Below are positions 45,107-53,937 of a stretch of DNA of 64,000 nt, in pieces (position 1 is the first letter of the stretch; every line of letters begins with the position of its first letter). The notes under the pieces are model-generated. The model did no database searches. It saw nothing but the letters and a program-made list of their open reading frames with translations, and was not told the DNA's origin. Source of the stretch: Lentisphaerota bacterium (GTDB lineage: Bacteria; Verrucomicrobiota; Lentisphaeria; Victivallales; Victivallaceae); contig CP071032.1 of NCBI GenBank assembly GCA_017134815.1, positions 1,732,001 to 1,796,000 of the forward strand, given 5' to 3'. A program made the translations under genes and the position numbers.

Positions 45107-45976
45107 TTATAAAACTTCAGCTTTAAATACCTGCAAAGGCTGATGATACTCTTCAAGCATGCCGATAAGCTGCTCCCTGACCGCATCGTCCCTGCATAAT
45201 GCAAATAAAGTCGGGCCGCTGCCTGAAATCTCAACAGCATCAGCACCGGCCGCCAGTAAATCCCGCCGCAGCATTTTTAGCAAAGGAAATTTGTAATACA
45301 ACGCTGCTGCCAGATCATTATGAATATAATCTTTAAGAGTTTCAGAGGAACCAGACTGCAGTCCAGCCAGTAACTTATTTCTAAAACCAGACGACAAGGC
45401 ACCAATAAAATCTTTGCTTAAATGCGAATAAGCCCAGGCTGCCGATACTGGAAAACCGGGATTGATTAAAAGCAGCGACCAGTTAAAGACAAAATTATCC
45501 GGATACTCAAATGCATCCCCGGTGCCGGCAGCAAATGCGGGCTTACTATCCAGAAAAAATGGAACATCCGCCCCACAACTCATGGCAATTCGTGTCAAAG
45601 CTTCTGAGCCTAAGGCATCAAAATGTGAATTCAATGCCTTGAGAACTGAAGCGGCATTGGAACTGCCGCCGCCAAGCCCGGCTGCCACCGGTATATTCTT
45701 TTCGATAGTAATCTTACATGCCGGAGCTATACCTGCCTGCTTATAATAAGAATCAGCCGCCTTCCAGCATATATTCTTTGAATCAAGCGGCACACCATAA
45801 GTATTACAAGCAATCTCAATGCCTTCTTTTGCCGCAAAGTCCAGAGTAACTCTGTCAGCCGGAAAGCTCAAGGGCAGAAACAATGTATCCAGGTTGTGAT
45901 AACCATCAGACCGCTTGCCCGTGACCTTTAAGTAAAGGTTTATTTTGGCTGGGGCTGTGTACGTGACGGCTTCCAT
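45107..45976 (-). CDS. ispE: 4-diphosphocytidyl-2-C-methyl-D-erythritol kinase
   Basis: 289 residues, GHMP kinase. APAKINLYLKVTGKRSDGYH at the start, the ATP loop IPVAAGLGGGSSNAASVLKAL with its Gly/Ser-rich motif, CGADVPFFLD (catalytic Asp) and the C-terminal ISGSGPTLFALC motif. It phosphorylates CDP-methylerythritol in the non-mevalonate isoprenoid pathway. It lies 3 bp after the Gfo/Idh/MocA-type gene in the same direction, so a two-gene unit, and is convergent with phage cassette B. Confidence 0.96.
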   Translation of the reverse strand: MEAVTYTAPAKINLYLKVTGKRSDGYHNLDTLFLPLSFPADRVTLDFAAKEGIEIACNTYGVPLDSKNICWKAADSYYKQAGIAPACKITIEKNIPVAAGLGGGSSNAASVLKALNSHFDALGSEALTRIAMSCGADVPFFLDSKPAFAAGTGDAFEYPDNFVFNWSLLLINPGFPVSAAWAYSHLSKDFIGALSSGFRNKLLAGLQSGSSETLKDYIHNDLAAALYYKFPLLKMLRRDLLAAGADAVEISGSGPTLFALCRDDAVREQLIGMLEEYHQPLQVFKAEVL

Positions 45977-45979
45977 ATC

Positions 45980-46984
45980 CTAGCTGCCGACTTTAGAAAA
46001 TTTAAATCCGTAATGATCATTGTAACGGCGTATTTCCCTGACAATGTCTTCAGCAAGCTTGAGGGCTTTTAAACCATCACAACCGTCAACCTTTGGAGGT
46101 TCAACTTTACCATTTGCTTTAGTCGCCTTGACTGACCTGATAAAGTCTTCAAGCTCGGCGGCCAGCGCATTTTTTTCATCCAGACTTATATCTTTTCTGG
46201 CCAGCCCTACCCGGTTCTTTTTCAAAACCATACCAGAGTGAGTACCGTAATCCATCGAAATATAAGTGTCTTCCTGGAAAACCCGGAAACGGCGCTGCGG
46301 GTCCTCGCTGACCCGGCTTGCTGTCATATTAGCGCAGGAACCGTTTTCAAACTTAATTCTGACGCTGACTATGTCTTCAGTAGAACTGAGCACCGGAATA
46401 CCTACCGCATCAAAACGCTCAACTTCAGCGTCAACCATAGTGAGCACCAGATCTATATCATGGATCATCAAGTCCAGAACCACACTTACTTCGGTACCGC
46501 GGCGATGCTGTCCCGGGCGCGGCGGCGGATATTTTGCCAGGCGGTGAGCTTCTATAAAGCGAGTATCTGCAGCGTGTTTTTCCAAAAAATCCATTGCCGG
46601 GTTAAACCGCTCAACATGCCCTACCGCCAGCACAACATTATTTGCGGCAGCAGCATCAACCATTTCCTTGCCTTGTTCATACGTAGCAGCAATCGGCTTT
46701 TCAACTAAAACATGCTTACCCATTTCAAGCAGCGGGACCGTTATCCTGCTGTGCAGGGTCGCCGGGACCGCAACACTCAGAGCGTCGCAATTCTCTGCGA
46801 GATTTTTCACTTCTTCATATACTTCAAGTCCGAACTCCTCAGCAACCTTGCTGGCTGTTTCCGGATTTACATCATAGATCCCAACAACTTCAGCATTCTT
46901 GCTGAGGTTGTATAAACGGGCATGGTGTCTGCCCAGGGCACCGACTCCGACGATGCCGACTTTAATCTTGTCAGTATTTTTCAT
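45980..46984 (-). CDS. Gfo/Idh/MocA-family oxidoreductase (GnnA-like)
   Basis: 334 residues. N-terminal Rossmann fold VGIVGVGALGRHHARLYN; KHVLVEKPIAATYEQGKEM is the EKP motif contacting NAD and substrate; VLAVGHVERFNPA and VVLDLMIHDIDLVLT carry the conserved His of the C-terminal domain. The HVERFNPA and LDLMIHDID forms are those of oxidoreductases found near lpxA in many Gram-negative genomes, including GnnA, which oxidises UDP-GlcNAc at C3 for 3-amino lipid A. lpxA is about 1 kb away on the other strand, past pyrH. Substrate is inferred from context only. Confidence 0.85.
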   Translation of the reverse strand: MKNTDKIKVGIVGVGALGRHHARLYNLSKNAEVVGIYDVNPETASKVAEEFGLEVYEEVKNLAENCDALSVAVPATLHSRITVPLLEMGKHVLVEKPIAATYEQGKEMVDAAAANNVVLAVGHVERFNPAMDFLEKHAADTRFIEAHRLAKYPPPRPGQHRRGTEVSVVLDLMIHDIDLVLTMVDAEVERFDAVGIPVLSSTEDIVSVRIKFENGSCANMTASRVSEDPQRRFRVFQEDTYISMDYGTHSGMVLKKNRVGLARKDISLDEKNALAAELEDFIRSVKATKANGKVEPPKVDGCDGLKALKLAEDIVREIRRYNDHYGFKFSKVGS

Positions 46985-47175
46985 GTTGTGACGTTCTCTT
47001 GGTTAAATCAGTCAAACTGAAAGGTTATTTTATTGGCGGATAATATACCAGCTTTTTTGAAAAAATCAGGTTTGTCTTAAAAAATATTGCTTTCATGTTT
47101 GATAAACCGTCCCGTGAATATAGTTTTCTAATAGAAATTGTAAACATCAAAGTAAAGTTGAAAGGTGACATTTTG

Positions 47176-47895
47176 ATGGGATCTCATTACAAATATAAAA
47201 GAGTTTTGCTGAAAATAAGTGGTGAGGCGCTTAAGGGTGGTAACACTTACGGGTATGACGCTGATGCAGTGGCAGCCGTGGTTGACAAGGTTAAAAATGT
47301 CATTGACAACGGGGTGGAAGTGGCATTAGTATGTGGAGCCGGCAATATCTGGCGCGGCAAAGTCGGCACCTCTGACGGCATGGACAGAGTGACTGCCGAC
47401 TATATGGGAATGCTGGCTACCGTTATGAATGGCCTTTGCCTGAAAGACGCGTTTAACGCAGCTGGCATGTCAGCAGTTTTACAAAGTTCAATCCCAATGG
47501 AGCCGATAGCCGGGCGCTATAACCGCGAAGCAGCAATAAAGTCGCTGGAAGCCGGTAAAGTAGTTATTTTCTCGGGCGGAACAGGCAGTCCTTTTTTTAC
47601 AACTGACACAACATCCTCTTTAAGAGCTCTGGAGACCGATTGTGAAGCTGTCCTGAAAGCGACAAAAGTGGATGGCGTTTATTCCGCAGACCCAATGCGC
47701 GATCCGGCAGCGGAAAGGTTTGAAAACATATCTTTTGATGAGACCCTGAGCCGCCAGCTGGCCATTATGGATTCAACAGCATTCTCAATGTGCCGCGATC
47801 ATGCCCTGCCGATAATCGTATTTAACTTTTCAGAGCCTGACAGCCTGGACAAAGTCCTGCAGGGTGATACCTCTGCCGCTACAGTCGTTGAATAA
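47176..47895 (+). CDS. pyrH: UMP kinase
   Basis: 239 residues from ATG 47176 (AAAGGTGA upstream; the frame is open further up, but no ribosome site supports it). Amino-acid kinase fold: RVLLKISGEALKGG, ALVCGAGNIWRG, VIFSGGTGSPFFTTDTTSSL and CEAVLKATKVDGVYSADP are the family's UMP and ATP sites. It is hexameric in the family and converts UMP to UDP, regulated by UTP and GTP. It lies divergent from the GnnA-like gene and 13 bp before lpxA, so pyrH-lpxA probably form an operon. Length and motifs are normal. Confidence 0.98.
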   Translation: MGSHYKYKRVLLKISGEALKGGNTYGYDADAVAAVVDKVKNVIDNGVEVALVCGAGNIWRGKVGTSDGMDRVTADYMGMLATVMNGLCLKDAFNAAGMSAVLQSSIPMEPIAGRYNREAAIKSLEAGKVVIFSGGTGSPFFTTDTTSSLRALETDCEAVLKATKVDGVYSADPMRDPAAERFENISFDETLSRQLAIMDSTAFSMCRDHALPIIVFNFSEPDSLDKVLQGDTSAATVVE

Positions 47896-47908
47896 TTAAG
47901 GTATTATA

Positions 47909-48709
47909 ATGAACAAGATACATCCGACAGCAGTTATTTCCTCAAATGCAGTGTTAGGCGACAACCTTGAAATCGGACCATACGCAGTAATTGAGGATAA
48001 TGTAGAAATAGGAGACGGAACTTTTGTAGACTCACACGTCAAGATAGCCCGTTTCACAAAAGTCGGAAAGCGCTGTCGTTTTTATCTTGGGGCATTAGTT
48101 GGCGAGGAGCCGCAGGACCACAGGTTTAAAGCAGGCACCGAAGCCTGGACTTATATCGGAGATGATACCACAATACGGGAATATGTAACCATTCACCGCT
48201 CTCCTTTTAAAGACGGTGTTACCAGAATAGGCAGTAAATGTTTGCTGATGGCATTTGTTCACATCGGACATGATGCAGTGGTTGGCGACCAGGTAACTAT
48301 CGCCAACCATACTGCGGTTTCCGGCCATGTCGTTATTGAAAACCAGGCTGTTTTAAGCGGCTATATTCTGATACATCAGTTTTGCAGAATCGGCAGACTT
48401 GCCATGCTGGGCGGACGCACTATTATCACTCAGGATGTTCCGCCTTTCTGTATGCTGGCGGAAAACAACTGTGTCTGCGGCCCCAATACAATCGGCCTGC
48501 GCCGAGCCGGCTTTGACAGTGAGCAGCGTGCTGTTATCCGGAACGCAATAAAAACTTACTTCTTTCACGGTCTGAATTCAAAAAATGCTTTCAGAAAGAT
48601 TACAGAGGCTGGAATCACTCCTGAAACAGAACACTTTATTGAATTTATCAAACAAACCAGCCGGGGCCTAATGTCCGGAGATCCGGCGCTTAATGTCAAA
48701 CGGGATTAA
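47909..48709 (+). CDS. lpxA: Acyl-ACP:UDP-N-acetylglucosamine O-acyltransferase
   Basis: 266 residues with hexapeptide-repeat left-handed beta-helix. IHPTAVISSNAVLGDNLEIG, GDDTTIREYVTIHR, VHIGHDAVVGDQVTIANHTA (catalytic His in GHD region) and HQFCRIGRLAMLGG are LpxA landmarks; the C-terminal helical cap is about 190-266. First step of lipid A synthesis, confirming an LPS-type outer membrane. The nearby GnnA-like gene raises the possibility that the substrate is UDP-GlcNAc3N. Start ATG 47909 follows AAGG. Confidence 0.96.
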   Translation: MNKIHPTAVISSNAVLGDNLEIGPYAVIEDNVEIGDGTFVDSHVKIARFTKVGKRCRFYLGALVGEEPQDHRFKAGTEAWTYIGDDTTIREYVTIHRSPFKDGVTRIGSKCLLMAFVHIGHDAVVGDQVTIANHTAVSGHVVIENQAVLSGYILIHQFCRIGRLAMLGGRTIITQDVPPFCMLAENNCVCGPNTIGLRRAGFDSEQRAVIRNAIKTYFFHGLNSKNAFRKITEAGITPETEHFIEFIKQTSRGLMSGDPALNVKRD

Positions 48710-48952
48710 GCAATTTCTCTGCCATTGCTGCGCAGTCAAGCTGTATAAAAATAAGCGGATTATAAAAAATAAGCTGTACTTTTATTTTTTTATAGATTAG
48801 CTCTCATTTCTTTTGTGTTTTACTACCAACTATGTTATACTAGATTATTATCAGTTTTGAATTGTTTGCAAATAAATAACAGACAGCAGTAACTCGTAAC
48901 CAAGCATTAATTACAGTCTTCTTCGGGGGAATTTAATTGATCAGGACAGTAA

Positions 48953-51223
48953 ATGCTCAAAAGATTTTCTTCTAACTTCATAGGATACTTAAACTCATTC
49001 AGCAAGCGCTTCCTGTTTACAGCAATTATTCTTTATTTACTGATTGCATTTTTTTTCGCAAAGCTGCTTACCCGTATTTATGATGAGAAAGAAGCTATAT
49101 ACCTGCAATCGCAGGCCCTTATCTCCGAGCATACTTTCAATGTTATTTACAGTTCCTACAATAATCTTGCCCGGGTTGTTTTTAATGAAGTAGTAAATAA
49201 TCCGGAAGTACTGCAAAAGGTTTATCAGGCGTGGCACGGTAATAAGGAACAACGCGAAAATTGCCGGAAAGCACTTTACAAAATGCTAAAAGATACTTAT
49301 TTAAGGCTGCAGAACAATAATCTTGAGCAGTTTCATTTTCACTTTCCGGACAGCACCAGCTTTCTAAGACTGCACAGCCCGGGAATCTTTGGAGACAAGC
49401 TGGATTCTTTCCGCAATACATTGCGACTGGTAAACAGAAACTGCCGCGACATTTATGGCTTTGAAGTAGGCAGCTCCAAAAGCGGCTTCAGAGCCGTTTT
49501 CCCTCTCATTTACAAGGGTAAGCATATCGGCAGCTTTGAGACCGGTTTCAGTTTCAAAGAGTTTCAAAAACTTCTACATCAGGAATTCGGCGGGGAATAT
49601 GATTTCATTGTCAACCTGAAGCATCTTTCCGGAAATGAAAAATTATTCAATAAACTCCGAAAAGATTACCGGCCGTCAAGTTTTCATAAAAATTACTTCC
49701 ACGAAAAGAAAAATCCTTTCAGTATAATCGGGCGCAAGCACTTTCATACACTTGAACTTACCAGTCTTATTCAGCACAAGATGAAAGATAACAAATCATT
49801 TTGTATTTATGCCAGAGATAATGGAGATTATTATCGGGGCTGCTTTGTTCCGGTATGGGATGCTAAAGGCAGAAAGGCTGCATATTTTGTCGGCTATTAC
49901 GGCGATGATACCATTCGAACTTTTAAACTTTCATATATAAATTTCATGATACTCATACAGGCAGGAGCCTTTCTGATTTTTATTTACATACTTAGAGAAA
50001 ATTTTCTTAAAAACCGGCTTCTCAAATCAAGAATTAAAGCTGAAGAAGCAACCAGATCAAAATCCTTGTTTCTGGCAACAATGAGTCATGAAATCCGCAC
50101 CCCCATGAATGGAATTATTGGCTCATCTGAACTGCTTTCAGAGACCGGACTCAGTGTTAAACAACGAGATTATGTTGACGCGATACGCTCCAGCGGAGCG
50201 TCACTGCTGGCCATCATTAATGACATTCTTGATTTTTCAAAAATCGAATCAGGCAAAATTCATGTCGAGAGACGCTGCATGAACTTACAGCGCACAATTG
50301 ATTCCAGTTTCACAATGCTTAAGCATCTCGCAAAAGCTAAAAATCTGGATTTTTATTATCATATCAATGACAAAATACCTAACTACCTGATTGGAGATTC
50401 CGCCAGACTGAAACAGATACTGCTGAACCTGGTCTCAAATGCCATCAAGTTTACCGACAGCGGAGAGGTATCTTTAAGAGTCAAGCTTATGAAAAGCTTG
50501 TCAAAAAGCAGCGTCAGGCTGGCTTTCATAGTGACCGATACCGGTATAGGAATAAGCAAAACCCGCTTGAAGTCAATATTTGAACCATTTGAACAGGCAG
50601 AAACATTTACCACCAGAAAGTATGGCGGCTCGGGACTTGGGTTGACAATTTGTAAATTTCTATTGTCACTAATGGACGGGACTATTCAAGTGAAAAGCAC
50701 TCCCGGCAAAGGGTCGGTGTTTACTTTTGAAATTCCGTTTGAACTCGCGCAACGTGACCTGTACAGCACCACCAGTATGTTTATCAAAGAACAGCACAGT
50801 GAAGTTGAGAAAAAGCTCAAGAAGCTGAATGTTCTACTGGCAGAGGATGACCGTATAAACCGTAAAGTCGTTCTAAACATGCTGGAGAGTGCTGAAGTGA
50901 AAGTTGATATAGCGAAAAACGGACTGGAGGCTCTGGATAAAGTCGAGGCAAATGCCTACGATATAATTCTGATGGACTGTGTGATGCCGGAAATGGATGG
51001 CTTCACGGCCTGCAGAGAGATTATTAGAAGACTGGGCAGCGGTCACCCACCGATAATTGCCTTGACAGCAAATGCGCTGCGTGGAGACCGGGAAAACTGC
51101 CTTAATGCCGGCATGGATGATTTCCTGTCAAAACCCATTTCCAAGCAGCAGCTGCTGGGTACCTTGGCCAGGTGGGCTCCAGACAATGTCACCACCACAG
51201 ACCATACCCGCATTGGGAAATAG
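48953..51223 (+). CDS. Hybrid sensor histidine kinase with extracellular Cache domain and receiver
   Basis: 756 residues. Two transmembrane helices (about 20-37 and 329-347) enclose a dCache-like sensor. Its FHFHFPDSTSFLRLHSPGIF, GFEVGSSKSGFRAVFPLIY and KHIGSFETGFSF pattern matches Cache proteins that bind small ligands. Kinase: FLATMSHEIRTPMNGIIG (His 379), LLNLVSNAIKFT, TDTGIGIS and KYGGSGLGL. Receiver: LAEDDRINRKV, IILMDCVMPEMDGF (Asp 675) and DDFLSKPI. No HPt or output domain is fused and no response regulator adjoins it, so a separate phosphotransfer partner is expected. An alternative start at 48962 is unlikely. Confidence 0.95.
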   Translation: MLKRFSSNFIGYLNSFSKRFLFTAIILYLLIAFFFAKLLTRIYDEKEAIYLQSQALISEHTFNVIYSSYNNLARVVFNEVVNNPEVLQKVYQAWHGNKEQRENCRKALYKMLKDTYLRLQNNNLEQFHFHFPDSTSFLRLHSPGIFGDKLDSFRNTLRLVNRNCRDIYGFEVGSSKSGFRAVFPLIYKGKHIGSFETGFSFKEFQKLLHQEFGGEYDFIVNLKHLSGNEKLFNKLRKDYRPSSFHKNYFHEKKNPFSIIGRKHFHTLELTSLIQHKMKDNKSFCIYARDNGDYYRGCFVPVWDAKGRKAAYFVGYYGDDTIRTFKLSYINFMILIQAGAFLIFIYILRENFLKNRLLKSRIKAEEATRSKSLFLATMSHEIRTPMNGIIGSSELLSETGLSVKQRDYVDAIRSSGASLLAIINDILDFSKIESGKIHVERRCMNLQRTIDSSFTMLKHLAKAKNLDFYYHINDKIPNYLIGDSARLKQILLNLVSNAIKFTDSGEVSLRVKLMKSLSKSSVRLAFIVTDTGIGISKTRLKSIFEPFEQAETFTTRKYGGSGLGLTICKFLLSLMDGTIQVKSTPGKGSVFTFEIPFELAQRDLYSTTSMFIKEQHSEVEKKLKKLNVLLAEDDRINRKVVLNMLESAEVKVDIAKNGLEALDKVEANAYDIILMDCVMPEMDGFTACREIIRRLGSGHPPIIALTANALRGDRENCLNAGMDDFLSKPISKQQLLGTLARWAPDNVTTTDHTRIGK

Positions 51224-51259
51224 AGCATTTTGGATTATTATAGTACCCTTATACACAAA

Positions 51260-51287
51260 GAAAGCAAAGTATAAAAACTTTGCTTTC
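51260..51287 (-). terminator. Hairpin terminator for the fabH operon (possibly bidirectional)
   Basis: GAAAGCAAAGT-ATAAAA-ACTTTGCTTTC, an 11-bp stem between the convergent kinase and fabH genes; on the minus strand TTTG follows. Confidence 0.7.
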
Positions 51288-51303
51288 CATATAAGGTCAT
51301 TAA

Positions 51304-52290
51304 TCAGCTCCACTTAAGCAGTATTGATCCCCAGGTTAATCCACCACCGAAAGCCGTCAAAAGTACATAATCTCCCTTACTGGCGTGATTACCACGAGCG
51401 ATCTCATCCAGGCATAAACCAATAGAGGCCGCGGAAGTATTGCCAAAACGGTTGACGTTAATATAGACATTTTCCTCAGCAATGTGCAGCCGCTGGGCTA
51501 CGGCCTTGAGGATACGGTAATTAGCCTGATGCGGAACCAGCCATTTTATCTGGTCAGCAGAAATTCCAGTTTCCTTCATTACCTTTTTACAGGAATTAAC
51601 CATTGCATTAACCGCAAGCTTAAAGACATCACGCCCTTCCATCTTGATATAGTGGAGCTTCTCAGCAATAGTCTTTTCTGAAGCCGGCATCCTGCTGCCG
51701 CCAGCAGGAATCTGTAAAATTTCAGTATAGTTTCCATCTGCACCAAGATCTGATGCCAGGACGCAACATTCGTCTGAAGCGTCTTTTTCCAGAATCATGG
51801 CTGCGGCGCCATCCCCAAATAAAACACAGGTATTGCGGTCTTCCCAGTTGACAGCAGATGTAAGCTTTTCAGCACCGACAACCAGAATTCTTTGATATTT
51901 ATCGTTAGCCCTGAGCAAAGAAGTAGCAACCTCTGTGGAATAAATCAATCCTGAACATGCAGCTTCCAGGTCAAAACAAAATGCATTAACCGCCCCGATT
52001 TTCTGCTGCAGTATACATGCAGTACTTGGGAAAATATGATCGACGCTGATAGACGCAACAATTACCGCATCAAGTTCACTGGCGTCAAGTTCAGCCATTT
52101 CAAGGGCTTTTCTGGAAGCCTCATAAGCAAGGTCGGAAGTTGCCTGATCATCAGCAGCAACCCTTCTCTGTTCAATGCCTGTTCTTGTTCTAATCCACTC
52201 GTCATTGGTATCAACCATTTTTTCAAGGTCAAAATTGGTCAGAATTTTTTCTGGGACATATGATCCGATTCCAGAAATTTTAATACCCAT
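51304..52290 (-). CDS. fabH: 3-oxoacyl-ACP synthase III
   Basis: 328 residues from ATG 52290 (AAGGAGATAAC upstream). Cys-His-Asn triad: FDLEAACSGLIYS (C112), VPHQANYRILKAV (His) and NRFGNTSAASIGL (Asn). The N-terminus KISGIGSYVPEKILTN is typical. It condenses acetyl-CoA with malonyl-ACP to start fatty-acid synthesis. It is third in the rpmF-plsX-fabH unit (17 bp after plsX), the common order in bacteria. Length is normal. Confidence 0.97.
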   Translation of the reverse strand: MGIKISGIGSYVPEKILTNFDLEKMVDTNDEWIRTRTGIEQRRVAADDQATSDLAYEASRKALEMAELDASELDAVIVASISVDHIFPSTACILQQKIGAVNAFCFDLEAACSGLIYSTEVATSLLRANDKYQRILVVGAEKLTSAVNWEDRNTCVLFGDGAAAMILEKDASDECCVLASDLGADGNYTEILQIPAGGSRMPASEKTIAEKLHYIKMEGRDVFKLAVNAMVNSCKKVMKETGISADQIKWLVPHQANYRILKAVAQRLHIAEENVYINVNRFGNTSAASIGLCLDEIARGNHASKGDYVLLTAFGGGLTWGSILLKWS

Positions 52291-52306
52291 GTTATCTCCT
52301 TGGCAA

Positions 52307-53365
52307 TTATTCTTCCGATAAGTCGGACTGAGAATTGCTGATTTGTTCTTCACATTTTGCAATGATGCTCTGCGTTTCCGCAATTCGCCGCGTGATTTTA
52401 TCATTGATTCCAAATTTCACGAATTCTCCGGCAACCCTGATTGCATTTCTTACAGCTTTTGAACTGGATGAGCCATGTCCGATTACACAAATACCATTTA
52501 TTCCAAGCAAGGGTGCACCTCCAAGCTGTTCAGAGTCACCAAATTGCTTGAGCTCGCGGAAAGCGTTTCTGGAAAGCATGGCTCCAGTCATACGCAGCGG
52601 GTTTTTGGAAAAGAAATCTTTCATTAAACGCATAGTGGTTTTTGCCAGGCCCTCTGCCCCTTTCAGTAGAACATTACCCATAAAACCATCGCAGACCACA
52701 ACATCTGCGGCATTTTCAAAAATAGTGTCTCCCTCAACATTCCCAACAAAGTTTACTGGAAGCTGTGATAATATTTTGAACACCTGTTTAGTCAGTTCGT
52801 TGCCTTTAACATCCTCGCCGCCAACGCTCAAAATTCCGATTGAAGGTTTATCTATTCCGAACAGATATTTGGCGTAGGCTTCTCCCATCAATGCAAACTG
52901 AGCCAGGTTCAATGGTTTACAGTCAGTGTTCGCCCCGGCATCAATCAGAATAAACCTGCCTGAAAGAGCGGGCATACTGGTCGCTATGGCAGGTCGGTCT
53001 ATTCCAGGCAATGTACGGACCAGCACCTTGGTGGATGCCACAGCGGCACCGGTGTGACCGGCACTGACTATTGCATCAACTTTTCCATCCTTAAGCAGAC
53101 GTGCGCATTCGGTGATTGAAGACCTTTTCTTGGAACGCAGCGCCACAGTAGAGGGGTCGCTCATCTCAACGACTTCATCTGCGTGAACTTTAGAAATTCT
53201 CGGGTGATCTTCAATACCGTATTTCTCTAAATAGTAAGAGAGCTTACCGAGATGCCCGACAACCGTGATCTCATATTCAGGGAAGTCATAAAGCGCCGCG
53301 GTTATTCCTTCAACCACTATTCCGGGGGCATAGTCTCCCCCCATCGCATCAACTGCAATTCTCAT
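52307..53365 (-). CDS. plsX: Phosphate acyltransferase PlsX
   Basis: 352 residues. RIAVDAMGGDYAPGIVVEG is the family start. MSDPSTVALRSKKRSSI, DAIVSAGHTGAAVAS, FILIDAGANTDCKP and ALMGEAYAKYLFG follow, and VVCDGFMGNVLLKGAEG carries the conserved Gly-rich turn. It makes acyl-phosphate from acyl-ACP for glycerolipid synthesis, in the cytosol and peripherally attached. It lies 2 bp after rpmF and before fabH. The C-terminus is longer and more charged than usual (KCEEQISNSQSDLSEE). Confidence 0.97.
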   Translation of the reverse strand: MRIAVDAMGGDYAPGIVVEGITAALYDFPEYEITVVGHLGKLSYYLEKYGIEDHPRISKVHADEVVEMSDPSTVALRSKKRSSITECARLLKDGKVDAIVSAGHTGAAVASTKVLVRTLPGIDRPAIATSMPALSGRFILIDAGANTDCKPLNLAQFALMGEAYAKYLFGIDKPSIGILSVGGEDVKGNELTKQVFKILSQLPVNFVGNVEGDTIFENAADVVVCDGFMGNVLLKGAEGLAKTTMRLMKDFFSKNPLRMTGAMLSRNAFRELKQFGDSEQLGGAPLLGINGICVIGHGSSSSKAVRNAIRVAGEFVKFGINDKITRRIAETQSIIAKCEEQISNSQSDLSEE

Positions 53366-53367
53366 GC

Positions 53368-53544
53368 TTACTCGGCGTCAATAACCTGTTTGCCTTTGTA
53401 GTTGCCACATGCAGTACAAGCGCGATGAGGCATCAGCGGAGCATTACAAGCTTGACAATAAGTAGCCTGGACGCCTTCGTAACGGTTTGCAGCCTTCCGG
53501 TGGCGTTTTTTCATTTTAGATGTTTTTCTTTTTGGTACTGCCAT
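53368..53544 (-). CDS. rpmF: 50S ribosomal protein L32
   Basis: 58 residues: MAVPKRKTSKMKKRHRKAAN start, then the four-Cys zinc motif CQACNAPLMPHRACTACGNY and KGKQVID end. A typical bacterial L32 of the Cys-containing (zinc) type. It is too short for a 60-residue cut-off but unmistakable. First in the rpmF-plsX-fabH unit, with a GGAGAT ribosome site. Confidence 0.95.
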   Translation of the reverse strand: MAVPKRKTSKMKKRHRKAANRYEGVQATYCQACNAPLMPHRACTACGNYKGKQVIDAE

Positions 53545-53670
53545 GATAAAATCTCCAGTATTTTACAGTAATTTTATATAAATATTGTTTTTAAGTCATA
53601 CATCAGCCGGAACAGATATAAAATCTGCCCCACAATTAAAAAGCTTAACATATACGCAAAAGCTTATTTT

Positions 53671-53832
53671 TCAAACAGGAAACCAGAAAAACCGGCAGTT
53701 TAACTGCTTAGTAAGCACCGCCCGGACAGCATTTTCTGTCGGCTTTTCGTGATTGATATTATCATGCGCCCCGAAAGGAGTTCCGCTTTCAGGGCATGGT
53801 GCTGTTTTAAATCTGTCACCAATAATGAACAA
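53671..53832 (-). CDS. Possible small or degraded coding sequence in the portal gene upstream region
   Basis: A frame open from 53916 down to the stop at 53671 (82 codons), with only TTG 53832 as a plausible start (AGGG just upstream). The upstream part reads NHVPVFEVEKCKVQGK and the downstream part GDRFKTAPCPESGTPFGA then ENAVRAVLTKQL. Composition looks protein-like and not like chance AT-rich frame, but I do not recognise it. It is antisense to the leader of the portal gene. It may be a remnant of a phage or host gene. The rest of 53545-53937 shows nothing else. Confidence 0.3.
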   Translation of the reverse strand: MFIIGDRFKTAPCPESGTPFGAHDNINHEKPTENAVRAVLTKQLNCRFFWFPV

Positions 53833-53937
53833 CTTACCCTGTACCTTACACTTTTCAACCTCGAAAACAGGTACATGGTTGACAATTTTTCCAAATAATA
53901 ACGCATAACTGCAAAACTAAAATGAAAGGAGCCGTGC

